NCBI GenBank assembly: GCA_032871835.1
Contig: CM065301.1
Coordinates: 79,950,069-80,014,068, forward strand
Direction of reading: 5' to 3'
Origin: Dipteronia dyeriana
Taxonomy: Eukaryota > Streptophyta > Magnoliopsida > Sapindales > Sapindaceae
DNA: 64,000 nt
Below are positions 1 to 11,697 of this stretch, one piece after another. The notes beneath the pieces are model-generated. The model saw only the letters and a list, made by a program, of their open reading frames with translations. It had not been told where the DNA came from and did no database searches. Within the stretch, counting starts at the first letter, position 1. Each line of letters starts with the position of its first letter. Made by a program: the position numbers and the translations under genes.

Positions 1-113
1 CACATGATTAAAACCTGAATATAGGTTTAATTATTCTACTAAATCAAAAAACAGCAAGGCGAAGCTTTTCCGAGCGTAATTATTTGATTATCGGATGCGA
101 ATCGAGTAAAAAA
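1..113. other. Partial 5S intergenic spacer at window start
   Basis: This is the sense-strand downstream spacer of the first copy, cut by the window edge. It holds the usual ATATAGGTTTAATTATT and CGTAATTATT segments. Confidence 0.9.
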
Positions 114-232
114 AGGGTGAATCACAAGGACTTCCCAGGGGGTCACCCATTATAGTACTGCTCTCGTCGAAGCACGGTTAACTTCGGAGTTCTGATGGGA
201 TCCGGTGCATTAGTGCTAGTACGATCGCACAC
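114..232 (-). rRNA. 5S rRNA gene copy 1
   Basis: Full-length copy; T7 terminator. C box has three changes, A box two; the 5' end reads GTGTGCGATC. Confidence 0.88.
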
Positions 233-447
233 GCTATGTTTTCTGTGCAATATTTACTTAAACTCTGCTCTGCCGGAGCATCCTCCACAACTTTTTTGCC
301 CAATTCCAATGAAAAAAATAATTTTCGTTACTCTATCTGATTAAAACCTGAATATAGATGTAATTATTAGACTAAATCAAATAAACATCAAGGCGACGCT
401 TTTCCTAGCGTAATTATTCGATTATCGGATGAGAATCGAGAAAAAAA

Positions 448-565
448 AGGGTGCAACACGAGGACTTCCCAGGAGGTAACCTATCCTAGTACTGCGCTCG
501 CCCAAGTAGATTTAACTTCAGATTCTGATGGGATCTGGTGTATTAGTGCTGGTATGGTCGCACAC
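448..565 (-). rRNA. 5S rRNA gene copy 2, with 40-bp duplicated start
   Basis: T8 terminator; C box two changes, IE one, A box three, and one base lost at the GATTCTG site. The first 40 bp of gene plus flank are duplicated in tandem (534-573 and 574-613), so a second 5S start lies at about 604. Confidence 0.88.
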
Positions 566-822
566 GTCATGTATCTGGTGTATTAGTGCTGGTATGGTCG
601 CACCCGTCATGTTTTTTGCACAATATTTACTTAAGCCTTACTCTGTCGGAGCATCCTCTACAACTATCTTACCCCATTTAAAAAGAAAAAGAATAATTTC
701 GGTTCCTCCACCTGATTAAAACCTGAATATAGGTGTAATTCTTCGACAAAATCAAATAAACAGTAATGCGACGCTTTTCCGACTGTAATTATTCATATAT
801 CGGATGCGAATCGAGCAAAAAA

Positions 823-941
823 GGGGTGCAACACGAGGACTTCCAAGGAGGTCACCCATCCTAGTACTGCTCTCGCCCAAGCATGCTTAACTTCGGAGTG
901 CTGATGGGATCCGGTGCATTAGTGCTGGTATGGCCGCACCC
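823..941 (-). rRNA. 5S rRNA gene copy 3
   Basis: T6; C box one change, A box one (CpG to TpG on plus), others intact. Close to consensus. Confidence 0.92.
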
Positions 942-1157
942 GTTATGTTTTATGCGTAATATTTACTTAAACCCTACTCTGCCGGAGCATCTTCCACATT
1001 TTTTTTGCCCCATTCCAAAGAAAAATAATAATTTAAGTTCCTCCACCTTATTAAAACCTGAATATAGGTGTAATTGTTCGACCAAATCAAATAAATAGCA
1101 TGGCGACTTTTTTTCGAAGGTAATTATTCGATTATCGGATGCAAATCGAGCAAAAAA

Positions 1158-1275
1158 AAGGTGCAACACGAGCACTTCCCAGGAGGTCACTCATCCTAGT
1201 ACTGCTCTCGCCCAAGCACACTTAACTTCGGAGTTCTGATGGATCCGGTGCATTAGTGTTGGTATGGTCGCACCT
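1158..1275 (-). rRNA. 5S rRNA gene copy 4
   Basis: T8; C box and A box one change each; one base lost in ATGGATCC. Confidence 0.9.
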
Positions 1276-1490
1276 GTCAAGTTTCTGTGCAATATTTACT
1301 AAAACCTTACTCTGCCGGAGCATACTCTACAACTTTCTTACCCCATTCTAAATAAAAAGATTAATTTCCGTTCCTCTATCTGATTAAAACCTGAATATAG
1401 GTGTAATTATACGACAAAATCAAATAAACAGCAAGGCGCCGCTTTTCTGAGCGTAATTATTCGATTATCGGATGCGAATCGAGCAAAAAA

Positions 1491-1609
1491 GTGGTGCAAC
1501 ACGAGGACTTCCCAGGAGGTCACCCAAGCAAGTACAGCTATCTTCCAAGCACGCTTAAATTCGGAGTTCTGATGGGTTCCGGTGCATTAGTACTGGTATG
1601 GTCACAGCC
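1491..1609 (-). rRNA. 5S rRNA gene copy 5
   Basis: T6; C box badly altered (CACCCAAGCA), IE two changes, A box one. Confidence 0.88.
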
Positions 1610-1825
1610 GTAATGTTTTGTGCACAATATTTACTTAAGGCCTACTCTGCAGGAGCATCCTCCAATACTTTTTTGCCCTATTACAAAGAAAAAGAATAAT
1701 TTACGTTCCTCCACCTGATTAAAACCTGAATATTGGTGTAATTATTCGACTAAATCAAATAAATAGCAAGACGACGCTTTTTCGAGCGTAATTATTCGAT
1801 TATCGGATGCGAATCGAGCAAAAAA

Positions 1826-1944
1826 TAAGTGCAACAAGAGAACTTCCCAGGAGGTCACCTATCCTAGTACTGCTCTCGCCCAATCACGCTTAACTTCGCA
1901 AATCTGATGGAATCCGGTGCATTAGTCCTGGTATGGTCGCACCC
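1826..1944 (-). rRNA. 5S rRNA gene copy 6
   Basis: T6, then A, T, T at the gene end; C box one change, A box one, cluster of changes at TTCGCAAATC. Confidence 0.88.
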
Positions 1945-2160
1945 GTAAAGTTTCTGTGCAATATTTAATTAAACCTTACTCTGCCGGAGCATCCTTCACG
2001 ACTTTCTTACCTCATTCCAAACAAAAAATAATAATTACCGTTCCTCCACATGATTAAAACCTGAATATAGTTGTAATTATTCTACTAAATCAAATAAACA
2101 ACAAGGCGACGCTTTTTCGAACGTAATTATTCGATTATCAGATGCGAATCGAGCAAAAAA

Positions 2161-2279
2161 GGGGTGCAACATGAGGACATCCCAAGAGGTCACCCATCCT
2201 AGTACTGTTATCACCCAAGCACGCTTAACTTCGGATTTCTGATGGGATCCGGTGCATTAATCCTGGTATGGTCGCACCC
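2161..2279 (-). rRNA. 5S rRNA gene copy 7
   Basis: T6; A box intact, C box one change, IE altered (TTATCA). Confidence 0.9.
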
Positions 2280-2495
2280 GTTATGTTTTCTGCGCATTAT
2301 TTACTTGAGCCTTACTTTGTCGGAGCATCCTCCAAAACTTTCTTACCACATTCCAAAGAAAAAGAATAATTTCCGTTCCTCCACCTGATTAAAACCTGAA
2401 TATAGGTGTAATTATTCGATAAAATCAAATAAACAGCAGGGCGACGCTTTTCCTAGCGTAATTATTCGATTAACGGATGCTAATAGAGCAAAAAA

Positions 2496-2613
2496 GGGGT
2501 GCAACACGAGGACTTCCCAGGAGGTCACCCATCCTAGTACTGCTCTCGCTCAAGAACGCTTAACTTCGGCTTATGATGGGATCTGGTGTATTAGTGCTGG
2601 TATGGTCGCACTC
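2496..2613 (-). rRNA. 5S rRNA gene copy 8
   Basis: T6; C box and IE intact, A box one change; one base lost at TTCGGCTTATG. Confidence 0.9.
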
Positions 2614-2829
2614 GTCATGTTTTCTGTGCAATATTTACTAAGGCCTTACTCTGTCGGAGCAACCTCCACAACTATCTTACCCCATTCCAAAGAAAAAGAA
2701 TAATTTCCGTTCCTCCACCTGATTAGAAACTGAATATAGGTGTAATTCTTCGACAAAATCAAATAAACAGCAAGGCGACGCTTTTCCTAGCGTAATTATT
2801 CGTTTATCGGATGCGAATCAAGCAAAAAA

Positions 2830-2948
2830 GGGGTGCAACACGAGGACTTCTCAGGAGGTCACCCATCCTAGTACTGCTCTCGCCCAAGCACGCTTAACTT
2901 CTAAGTTTTGATGGGATCCGGTGCTTTGGTGCTAGTATGGTCGCACCC
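2830..2948 (-). rRNA. 5S rRNA gene copy 9
   Basis: T6; C box, IE and A box all intact. Changes lie outside the boxes (TTCTAAGTTTT, GTGCTTTGG). Confidence 0.92.
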
Positions 2949-3163
2949 GCCATGATTTTTGCGCAATATTTACTTAAACCATGCTCTGCTAGAGCATCCT
3001 CCACAATTTTTTGCCCCATTCCAATGAAAAAGAATTATTTACGTTCCTTCTCCTGATTTAAACCTGAATATAGGTTTAATTATTTGACTAAATAAATTAA
3101 ATAGCAAGGTGACGCTTTTCCGAGCGTAATTATTCGATTATCGAGTGCGAATCGAGCAGAAAA

Positions 3164-3282
3164 AGGGTGCAACACGAGCACTTTCCAGGAGGTCACCCAT
3201 CCTAGTACTGCTCTTGCCCAAGCACGCGTAACTTCAGAGTTCTGATAGGATCCGGTGCATTAGTGCTTGTATGGTAGCACAC
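3164..3282 (-). rRNA. 5S rRNA gene copy 10
   Basis: T5, because a G interrupts the run; C box intact, IE and A box one change each. Confidence 0.9.
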
Positions 3283-3497
3283 GTCATGTTTCTGTGCAAT
3301 ATTTACATAAACCTTACTCTGTCGGAGCATCCTCCAAAACTTTCTTACCCCATTCCAACGAAAAAGATTAATTTATGTTCCTCCATCTGATTAAAACCAG
3401 AATATAGATGTAATTATTCGACTAAATCAAACAAACAGCAAGGCGACGCTTTTCGGAGCGTAATTATTCGATTATCAGATGAGAATCAAGAAAAAAA

Positions 3498-3615
3498 GAG
3501 GTGCAACACGAGGACTTCCCAGGAGGTCACCTATCCTAGTACTGCGCTCGCCCAAGCGCGCTTAACTTTGGATTCTGATGGGATTTGGTGCATTAGTTCT
3601 GGAATAGTCGCACCC
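3498..3615 (-). rRNA. 5S rRNA gene copy 11
   Basis: T7 separated by CTC from the end; one change in each box; one base lost at GATTCTG. Confidence 0.9.
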
Positions 3616-3817
3616 GTCATGTTTTCTTCACAATATTTACTTAAGCCATACTCTGTCGGAGCATCTTCCACAACTTTCTTACCCCATTCCAAAGAAAAAG
3701 AATAATTCTCGTTCCTCCACCTGATTAAAACCTGAATGTAGGTTTAATTATATGACAAATTCAAATAAACAGCAAGGCGACGCTTTTTCAATTATCGGAT
3801 ACGAATCGAACAAAAAA

Positions 3818-3936
3818 AGGGTGCAACACGAGGACTTCCCTGGATGTCACCCATCCTAGTACTGCTCTCGCCCAAGCACGCATAACTTCGGTGTTCAGAT
3901 GGGATCCGGTGCATTAGTTCTGGTATGGTCGCACCC
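3818..3936 (-). rRNA. 5S rRNA gene copy 12
   Basis: T7; C box two changes, A box one. The downstream spacer lacks about 14 bp (one GTAATTATTCGA copy is gone). Confidence 0.9.
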
Positions 3937-4152
3937 GTCATGTTTTCTGCGCAATATTTACTTAAGCCCTACTCTGCCGGAGCATCCTTCAACACATTTT
4001 TTCCCCATTACTAAGAAAAAGAAAAATTTACGTTCCTCCACCTAATTAAAACCTGAATATTGGTGTAATTATTCTAATAAACAAAATAAATAGCAAGGCG
4101 ACGATTTTCCGAGCGTAATTATTCGATTATCGGATGCGAATCGAGCAAAAAA

Positions 4153-4271
4153 GGGGTGCAACACGAGGACTTACCAAGAGGTCACCCATTCTAGTACTGC
4201 TCTCGCCCAAGCATGCTTAACTTCGGACTTCTAAATGAATCCGGTGCATTAGTGCTGGTATGGTCGCACCC
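4153..4271 (-). rRNA. 5S rRNA gene copy 13
   Basis: T6; C box two changes, A box one; CTAAATGAATCC disturbs the 5' half. Confidence 0.9.
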
Positions 4272-4486
4272 GTAATATTTCTGTGAAATATTTAATTAAA
4301 CCTTACTCTGTCGGAGCATTCTCCACAACTTTCTTACCTCATTCCAAAGAAAAATAATAATTTCCGTTCCTCCACATGATCAAAACCTGAATATATGTGT
4401 AATTATTCGACTAAATCAAATAAACAGCAAGGCGACGCTTTTTCGAACGTAATTATTCGATTATCAGATGCGAATCGAGCAAAAAA

Positions 4487-4605
4487 GGGTTGCAACACGA
4501 GGACTTCCCAGGAAGTCACCCATCCTAGTACTGCTCTCGCCCAAGCACGCTTAACTTCGGAGTTCTGATGAGATCCGGTGCATTAGTGCTGGTATGGTCG
4601 CACCC
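4487..4605 (-). rRNA. 5S rRNA gene copy 14
   Basis: T6; only about three changes in the gene, one of them in the C box; A box and IE intact. One of the best-preserved copies. Confidence 0.93.
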
Positions 4606-4821
4606 GTTATGTTTTCTGTGCAATATTTACTTTAGCCTTACTCTGTCGGAGCATCCTCCACAACAATCTTACCCCATTCCAAAGAAAAAGAATAATTTCC
4701 GTTCCTCCACCGGATTAAAACTTAAATATAGGTGTAATTCTTCGACAAAATCAAATAAACAGCAAGACGAAGCTTTTCCGAGCATAATTATTCGTTTCTC
4801 GGATGCGAATCTAACAAAAAA

Positions 4822-4940
4822 AGGGTGCAACACGAGGACTTCCCAGGAGGTCACCCATCCTAGTACTTCTCTCGTCCAAGCACGTTTACCTTCGGAGTTC
4901 TGATTGGACCCAATGCATAAGTGCTGGTATTGTCGCACCC
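4822..4940 (-). rRNA. 5S rRNA gene copy 15
   Basis: T7; C box intact, A box two changes; 5' half altered (GGACCCAATGCATAAG). Confidence 0.9.
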
Positions 4941-5156
4941 TTCAGGCTTTCTGAGTAATATTTACCTAAACACAACTCTGCCGAAGAATCCTCCACATTT
5001 TTTTTGCCCCATTCCAAAGAAAAATAATAATTTACATTCCTCCACCTGATTAAAACCTGAATATAGGTGTAATTATTCGACTAAATCAAATAAATAACAA
5101 TGCGACGCTTTTCCGAGCGTGATTATTTGATTATCGGATGCGAATCGAGCAAAAAA

Positions 5157-5275
5157 AAGATGCAACATGAGCACTTCCCAGGAGGTCACCCATCCTAGTA
5201 TTGCTCACGCCCAAGCACGCTTAACTTCGGAGTTCTGAAGGGATCCGATACATTAGTGTTGGTATGGTCGCACCT
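5157..5275 (-). rRNA. 5S rRNA gene copy 16
   Basis: T8; C box and A box intact, IE one change. Confidence 0.92.
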
Positions 5276-5491
5276 GTCATGTTTCTGTGCAATATTTACT
5301 TAAACCTTACTTTGTCGGAGCATCCTCCACAACTTTCTTACCCCATTTCAAATAAAAAGATTAATTTCCGTTCCTCCATCTGATTAAAAAATAAATATAT
5401 ATGTGTAATTATTCGACAAAATCAAATAAACAGCAAGGCGACGCTTTTCCGAGTGTAATTATTCGATTATCAGATGCGAAGAGAGCAAAAA

Positions 5492-5610
5492 AGGGTGCAA
5501 CACGAGGACTTTCCAGGAGGTCACCCATCCTAGTACTGCTCTCGCCCAAGTACGCTAAACTTCGGAGTTCTGATGGTATCCGATGTATTAGTGCTGGTAT
5601 GGTCACACAA
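5492..5610 (-). rRNA. 5S rRNA gene copy 17
   Basis: T6; C box and IE intact, A box two changes; the 5' end begins TTGTGTGACC, weakening helix I. Confidence 0.9.
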
Positions 5611-5825
5611 GTCATGTTTCTGCGCAATATTTTCTTAAACCCAGCTCTGTCAGAGCATCCTTCACAACTTTCTTACCCCATTCAAAATAAAAAGATTAAT
5701 TACCGTTCCTCCATCTGATTAAAACCTGAATATAAATGTAATTATTTGACTAAATCAAATAAACAGCAAGGCGACGCTTTTCCGAGAGTAATTATTTGAT
5801 TATGGGATGAGAATCGAGCAAAAAA

Positions 5826-5943
5826 TCTGTGCAACATGAGGACTTCTTAGGAGGTCACCCATCCTAGTACTGCTCTCGCCCAAGAACTCTTAACTTTGGA
5901 TTCTGATGGGATCTGGTGTATTAGTGCTGGTATGGTCATACCC
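5826..5943 (-). rRNA. 5S rRNA gene copy 18
   Basis: T6; C box one change, A box two; one base lost at GGATTCTG. Confidence 0.9.
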
Positions 5944-6148
5944 GTCATGTTTTCTGCGTAATATTTACTTAAGCCTTACTCTGTCGGAGTTGCCTCCACA
6001 ACTTTCTTACCCCATTCCAAAGAAAAAGAATAATTCTCGTTACTCCACCTGAATATAGGTGTAATTTTTTGGTAAAATCAAATAAACAGCAGCGCGACAC
6101 ATTTCCGAGCGTAATTATTCGATTATCGGATGTGAATCGAGCAAAAAA

Positions 6149-6267
6149 TTGGTGCAACACGAAGACTTCCCAGGAGGTCATCCATCCTAGTACTATTCTC
6201 GCCCAAGCACTCTTAATTACGGAGTTCTGATGGGATCTGGTGCATTAGTGCTGGTATGGTCGCACCC
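6149..6267 (-). rRNA. 5S rRNA gene copy 19
   Basis: T6; C box and IE one change each, A box two. Its downstream spacer is about 11 bp short. Confidence 0.9.
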
Positions 6268-6483
6268 GTAATGTTTTCTGCGTGATATTTACTTAAACCC
6301 TACTCTGCCGGAGCATCCTCCATATTTTTTTTGGCCCATTCCAAAGAAAAATAATAATTTGTGTTCCTCCACCTAATTAAAACCAGAATATAGGTGTAAT
6401 TATTCGACTAAATCAAATAAATAGCAAGGCGACGCTTTTCAGAGCGTAATTATTCGATTATCAGATGAGAATCGAGCAAAAAA

Positions 6484-6601
6484 AGGGTGCAACACGAGCA
6501 ATTCCCAGGAGGTCACCCATCCTAGTACTGCTCTCGCCCAAGCAAGCGTAATTTCAGAGCTTTGATGGATCCGTTGCATTAGTGCTGGTATGGTTGCACC
6601 C
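6484..6601 (-). rRNA. 5S rRNA gene copy 20
   Basis: T7; C box intact, A box three changes; one base lost at GATGGATCC. Confidence 0.9.
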
Positions 6602-6816
6602 GTCATGTTTCTGTGCAATATTTACTTAAACCTTACTCTGCTGGAGCATCCTCCACAAATTTCTTACCCCATTCCAAAGAATAAGAATAATTACCATTCC
6701 TCCACCTGATAAAAACCTGAATATTGGTGTAATTATTAGACAAAATCAAATAAACAGCAAGGCGACGCTTTTCTCAGCGTAATTATTCAATTATCGGATG
6801 CGAATCGAGCAAAAAA

Positions 6817-6935
6817 GGAGTGCAACACGAGGACTTCCCTTGAGGTTACCCATCATAGTACTGCTCTCACCCAAGCACGCATAATTTCGGAGTTCTGATT
6901 GGATCCGGTGCGTTAGTGCTGGTATGGTCGCACCC
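6817..6935 (-). rRNA. 5S rRNA gene copy 21
   Basis: T6; C box about four changes, IE one, A box two. Confidence 0.88.
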
Positions 6936-7151
6936 GTCATGTTTTCTGTGCAATAATTACTTAAGCCTAACTCTGCCGGAGCATCCTCCAACAGTTTTTT
7001 ACCCCATTCCAACTAAAAAGAATAATTTACGTTCCTCCACATGATAAAAACCTGAATAAAGGTGTAATTATTATACTAAATCAAATAAACAGAAAGGCGA
7101 CGGTTTTTCGAGCGTAATTATTCGATTATCGGATGCGAATCGTTCAAAAAA

Positions 7152-7270
7152 AAGGTGCAACGCGAGGACTTCCCAGGAGGTCACCAACCCTAGTACAACT
7201 CTCCCCCAAGCACGCCTCACTTCGGAGTTCTGATGGGATCCAGTGCTTTAGTACAGGTATGGTCGCGCCC
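7152..7270 (-). rRNA. 5S rRNA gene copy 22
   Basis: T8; C box two changes, IE one, A box two (GCCTCACT). Confidence 0.88.
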
Positions 7271-7485
7271 GTAATGTTTTCTGTGCAATATTTAATTAAG
7301 CTCTGCTCTGCCAGAGCATCCTCCAAAACTTTCTTGCCCAATAACAAAGAAAAAAAATAATTTCCGTTCCTCCACCTTATTAAAACCAGAATATAGGTGT
7401 AATTATTCGATAAAATCAAATAAACAGCAAGGCGACGCTTTTCTAAGCGTAATTATTCGATTATCAGATGCGAATCGAGCAAAAA

Positions 7486-7604
7486 ACGGTGAAACACGAG
7501 GACTTCTCAAGAGGTCACAAATCCTAGTACTTCTCTCGCCCAAGCACGCTTAACTTCGGAGTTTTGATGGGATCTGTTGTATTAGTGCTTGTATGGTTGC
7601 ACCC
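7486..7604 (-). rRNA. 5S rRNA gene copy 23
   Basis: T6; A box intact, C box three changes. Confidence 0.9.
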
Positions 7605-7820
7605 GTCATGTTTTCTGTGCAATATTTACTTAAACCTTACTCTGTCGGAGCATCCTCCATAACTATCTTACCCCATTAAAAAGAAAAAGAATAATTTCAG
7701 TTCCTCAACCTGATTAAAACCTAAATATAGGTGTAATTATTCGACAAAATCAAATAAACAGCAAGGCGACGCTTTTCCGAGCGTAATTATTCAATTATCG
7801 AATGCGAATCGAGCAAAAAA

Positions 7821-7938
7821 ATGGTGAAAAACGAGGAGTTCCCAGGAGGTCACCAATCCTAGTACTTCTCTCGCCCAAGCACGCTTAACTTCAGAAATTT
7901 GATGTGATCTGTTGCTTAGTGCTGGAATGGTCGAACCC
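7821..7938 (-). rRNA. 5S rRNA gene copy 24
   Basis: T7; A box intact, C box one change; one base lost at GTTGCTTAG. Confidence 0.88.
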
Positions 7939-8154
7939 GTCAGGTTTTCTGTGTAATATTTACTTAAACCTTACTCTATCGGGGCATTATCCACAACTAT
8001 CTTACTCTATTCCAAAGAAAAAGAATAATTTCCGTTCCTCAACCTGATTAAAACCTGAATATAGGTGTAATTATTCGACAAAATCAAATAAACAGCAAGG
8101 CGACGCTTTTTCGAGCATAATTATTCGATTACCGGATGCGAATCGAGCAAAAAA

Positions 8155-8273
8155 GGGGTGCAACACAAGGACTTCCCAGGAGGTCACCCATCCTAATACT
8201 GCTCTCGTCCAGGCACGTTTAACTTCAAAGTTCTGATGGGATCCTTTGCATTAGTGCTGGTATGGTCGCACAC
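8155..8273 (-). rRNA. 5S rRNA gene copy 25
   Basis: T6; C box and IE intact, A box two changes. Confidence 0.9.
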
Positions 8274-8488
8274 GTCTTGTTTTCTGTGCAATATTTACTT
8301 AAACCTTACTCTGTCGGAGCATTCTCCACAACTATCATACCCTATTCCAAAGAAAAAAATAATTTTCGTTCCTCAACCTGATTAAAACCTGAATATAGGT
8401 GTAATTATTCAACAAAATCAAATAAACAGCAAGGCGACGCCTTTCCGAGCATAATTATTCGATTATCGGATGCGAATCGAGCAAAAAA

Positions 8489-8607
8489 AAGGTGTAACAC
8501 GAGGACTTCTAAGGAAGTCACCCATCCTAGTACTGCTCTCGCCTAAGCACGCTTAACTTCGGAGTTCTGATAGGATCCGGTGCATTAGTGCTAGTATGGT
8601 CGCAATC
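8489..8607 (-). rRNA. 5S rRNA gene copy 26
   Basis: T8; C box two changes, A box one; 5' end GATTGCGACC. Confidence 0.9.
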
Positions 8608-8823
8608 GTCATGTTTTCTGCGTAATATTTTCTTAAACCCTACTCTAGAGGAGCATCCTCCACATTTTTTTTGCCCCATTCCAACGAAAAAGGATAATTT
8701 ACGTTCCTCAACCTGCTTAAAACCTGAATATAGGAGTAATTTTTCGAAAAACTCAAATAAATAGCAAGGCGGCGCTTTTCCGAGCGTAATTATTAGATTA
8801 TCGGATGCGAATCGAGCAAAAAA

Positions 8824-8942
8824 AGGGTGCAACACGAGCATATCCTGGGAGGTCACCCATCCTAGTACTGCTCTCGCCCAAGCACGCTTAACTTCGAAGT
8901 TCTGATGGGACCTGGTGCATTAGTGCTGGTATGGTAGCACAC
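8824..8942 (-). rRNA. 5S rRNA gene copy 27
   Basis: T7; A box and IE intact, C box two changes. Confidence 0.9.
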
Positions 8943-9157
8943 GTCTTGTTTCTGTGCAATATTTACTTAAACCTTACTCTGCCGGAGCATCCTCCACAAC
9001 TTTCTTACCCCATTCCAAAGAAAAAGATTAATTTCCATGCCTCTATCTAAATAAAACCTGAATATAGATGTAATTATTCGATTAAATAAAATAAACAGCA
9101 AGGCAACGCTTTTCCGAGCGTAATTATTCGATTATCAGATGAGAATCGAGAAAAAAA

Positions 9158-9275
9158 AGGGAGCAACACGAGGACTTCCCAGGAGGTCACCCATCCTAGT
9201 ATTGCTCTCGTCCAAGCACGCTTAACTTCGGATTCTGATGGGATCTGGTGCATTAGTGCTGGTATGGTTGCACCC
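9158..9275 (-). rRNA. 5S rRNA gene copy 28
   Basis: T8; all three boxes intact. One base lost at GGATTCTG and a T to A change at p5. Confidence 0.92.
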
Positions 9276-9490
9276 GTCATGTTTTCTGCACAATATTTAC
9301 TTAAGCCCTACTCTGTCGGAGCATCCTCCACAACTTTCTTACCCCATTCAAAAGAAAAAGAATAATTCTTGTTCCTCCACCTAATTAAAACCTGAATATA
9401 GGTGTAATTATTCGACAAAATCAAATAAACAGCAAGGCAACGCTTTTCCGAGGGTAATTATTCAATTATCGGATGCTTATCGAGCAAAAA

Positions 9491-9609
9491 TGGGTGCAAC
9501 ACGAGGACTTCCCTGGAGGTCACCCGTCATAGTACTGCTCACGCACAAGCATGCATAACTTCGGAGTTCTGATTGGATCCGATGCATTAGTGCTGGTGTG
9601 GTCGCACCC
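9491..9609 (-). rRNA. 5S rRNA gene copy 29
   Basis: T5; C box three changes, IE one, A box two. Confidence 0.88.
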
Positions 9610-9825
9610 GTCATGTTTTCAGCGCAATATTTACTTTAGCTCTACTCTGCAGGGGCATCCTCCAACACTTTTTTTCTCTATTCCAAAGTAAAAGAATAAT
9701 TAACGCTCCTCCACCTGATTAAATCCTGAATATTGGTGAAATTTTTCTACTAAATCAAATTAATAGCAAGGCGACGCTTTTCCAAGCGTAATTATACGAT
9801 TATCGGATGCGAATTGAGTAAAAAA

Positions 9826-9943
9826 GCGGTGCAACAAAAGGACTTCCCAGGAGGTAACCCATCCTAGGACTGCTCTCAACAAGCACGCTTAACTTCGGAG
9901 TTTTGATGGGATTCGGTGCATTAGTGCTGGTATGGTCGCACCC
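9826..9943 (-). rRNA. 5S rRNA gene copy 30
   Basis: T6; A box intact, C box one change; one base lost next to the IE (CTCTCAACAAGC). Confidence 0.9.
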
Positions 9944-10158
9944 GTCATGTTTCTGTGCAATATTTACATAAACCTTACTCTGCCGAAGCATATTCCACAA
10001 CTTTCTTACCCCATTCAAAAGAATAAGAATAATTCTCTTTCCTCCACCTGATTAAAACCTGAATATAGGTGTAATTATTCGACAAAATCAAATAATCAGC
10101 AAGGCGATGCTTTTCCGAGCGTAATTATTCAATTATCGGATACGAATCGAGCAAAAAA

Positions 10159-10276
10159 GGGGTGCAACACGAGGAATTCCCTGGAGGTCACCCATCATAG
10201 TACTGCTCTCGCCCAAGCACGTTTAACTTCGGAGTTATGATGGGATCCGGTGCATTAGTGCTGGTATGGTCGCACC
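10159..10276 (-). rRNA. 5S rRNA gene copy 31
   Basis: T6; C box two changes, A box one. Bases at the 5' end and -1 are deleted (GCACCATTATG). Confidence 0.88.
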
Positions 10277-10491
10277 ATTATGTTTTCTGTGCAATATTTA
10301 CTTGAGCCTCACTCTGTCAGAATCCTCCACAACTATCTTACCCCATTCCAAAGAAAAAAGAATAATTTCCATTCCTCCACCTGATTAAAACCTGAATATA
10401 GGTGTAATTATTCGACAAATTCAAATAAACAGCAAGGCGATGCTTTTCCGAGCGTAATTACTCAATTTTCGGAAATGAATCGATAAAAAAA

Positions 10492-10610
10492 TGAGTGCAA
10501 TAAGAGGACTTCCCAGGAGGTCACCCATCCTAGTATTGCTCTCGCACAAACACGCTTAACTTAGGAGTTCTGATAGGATCCGGTGCATTAGTGCTGGTAT
10601 GCATGCACCC
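10492..10610 (-). rRNA. 5S rRNA gene copy 32
   Basis: T7; C box and IE intact, A box one change; TATGCATGC near the 5' end. Relative of the copy at 22653. Confidence 0.9.
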
Positions 10611-10827
10611 GTCATGTTTTCTGCGCAATATTTACTTAAATCCTGCTCTACCGGAGCATCTTTCACAACTTCTTTGCCCCATTCCAAAGAAAAATAATAA
10701 TTTACGTTTGTCCACCTGATTAAAACCTTAATATAGGTGTAATTATTCGACTAAATCAAATAAACTGCAATGCGTCGCTTTTCCGAGGGTAATTATTCGA
10801 TTATCGGATGCGAATCGAGCAAAAAAA

Positions 10828-10946
10828 AAGGTGCAACACGAGCACTTCTCAGGAGGTCACCCATCCTAGTACTGATCTCGCCCAAGAACGCTTAACTTCG
10901 GAGTTCTTATGGGATTCGATGCATTAGTGCTGGTATGGTCGCACCG
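10828..10946 (-). rRNA. 5S rRNA gene copy 33
   Basis: T9; C box intact, IE and A box one change each. Relative of 22988. Confidence 0.9.
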
Positions 10947-11161
10947 GTCATTTCTCTGTGCAATATTTACTTAAACCTTACTCTGCCGGAGCATCCTCCA
11001 CAACTTTCTTATCCCATTGCAAATAAAAAGATTAATTTCCGTTCCTCCATCTGATTAAAACCTGAATATAATTGTAATTATTTGACTAAATCAAATAAAC
11101 AGCAAGGCGACGCTTTTCCGAGCGTAATTATCGGATTATCGGATGAGAATCGAGCACAAAA

Positions 11162-11279
11162 AGGGTGCAACACGAGAACTTCCCAGGAGGTCACCCATCC
11201 TAGTACTGCTCTCCCCAGGCATGCTTAACTTCGGAGTTATGATGGGATCCGGTGCATTATTACTGGTATGGTCGCACCC
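11162..11279 (-). rRNA. 5S rRNA gene copy 34
   Basis: T5; C box intact, IE lacks its G, A box two changes. Relative of 23322. Confidence 0.9.
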
Positions 11280-11332
11280 GTAATGTTTCTGTGCAATATT
11301 TACTTAAACTTTACTCTGTCGAAGCATCCACC

Positions 11333-11364
11333 ACAAGAGGACTTAATGTTGGTACGGTCGCACC
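11333..11364 (-). pseudogene. 5S remnant, copy 35
   Basis: About 12 bp of 3' end (ACAAGAGGACTT) join directly to about 20 bp of 5' end (AATGTTGGTACGGTCGCACC); all internal boxes are gone. The 5' part and its flank match the copy at 22319-22436. Confidence 0.8.
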
Positions 11365-11580
11365 GTTATGTTTTCTGAGCAACATTTACTTGAGCCTTAC
11401 TCTGTCGGAGCATCCTCCACAACTATCTTACCTCATTCCAAAGAAAAAGAATAATTTCCGTACCTCCACATAATTAAAACCTGAATATATGTGTAATTGT
11501 TCTACTAAATCAAATAAATAGCAAGGCGACGCTTTTTCGAGCGTAATTATTTGATTATCGGATGCGAATCGTGCCAAAAA

Positions 11581-11697
11581 GGTGTGCAACAAGAGGATTC
11601 CAGGTGGTCACTCATCCTATTACTGCTCTCGCCCAAGCACGCTTAACTTCGGAGTTCTGATGGGATCCGGTGCATTAGTGCAAGTATGGTCGCACCC
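11581..11697 (-). rRNA. 5S rRNA gene copy 36
   Basis: T5; two bases lost before the C box, which has two changes; IE and A box intact. Confidence 0.9.

Noticed and set aside
528..719. Small open frame on the plus strand (MGSGVLVLVWSH-type peptide)
   Set aside because: Frames of this kind recur wherever a 5S copy lacks a stop (e.g. 4568-4903, 43131-43466, 53468-53803). They are the antisense of the rRNA gene plus spacer, change length with every indel and show no coding constraint.
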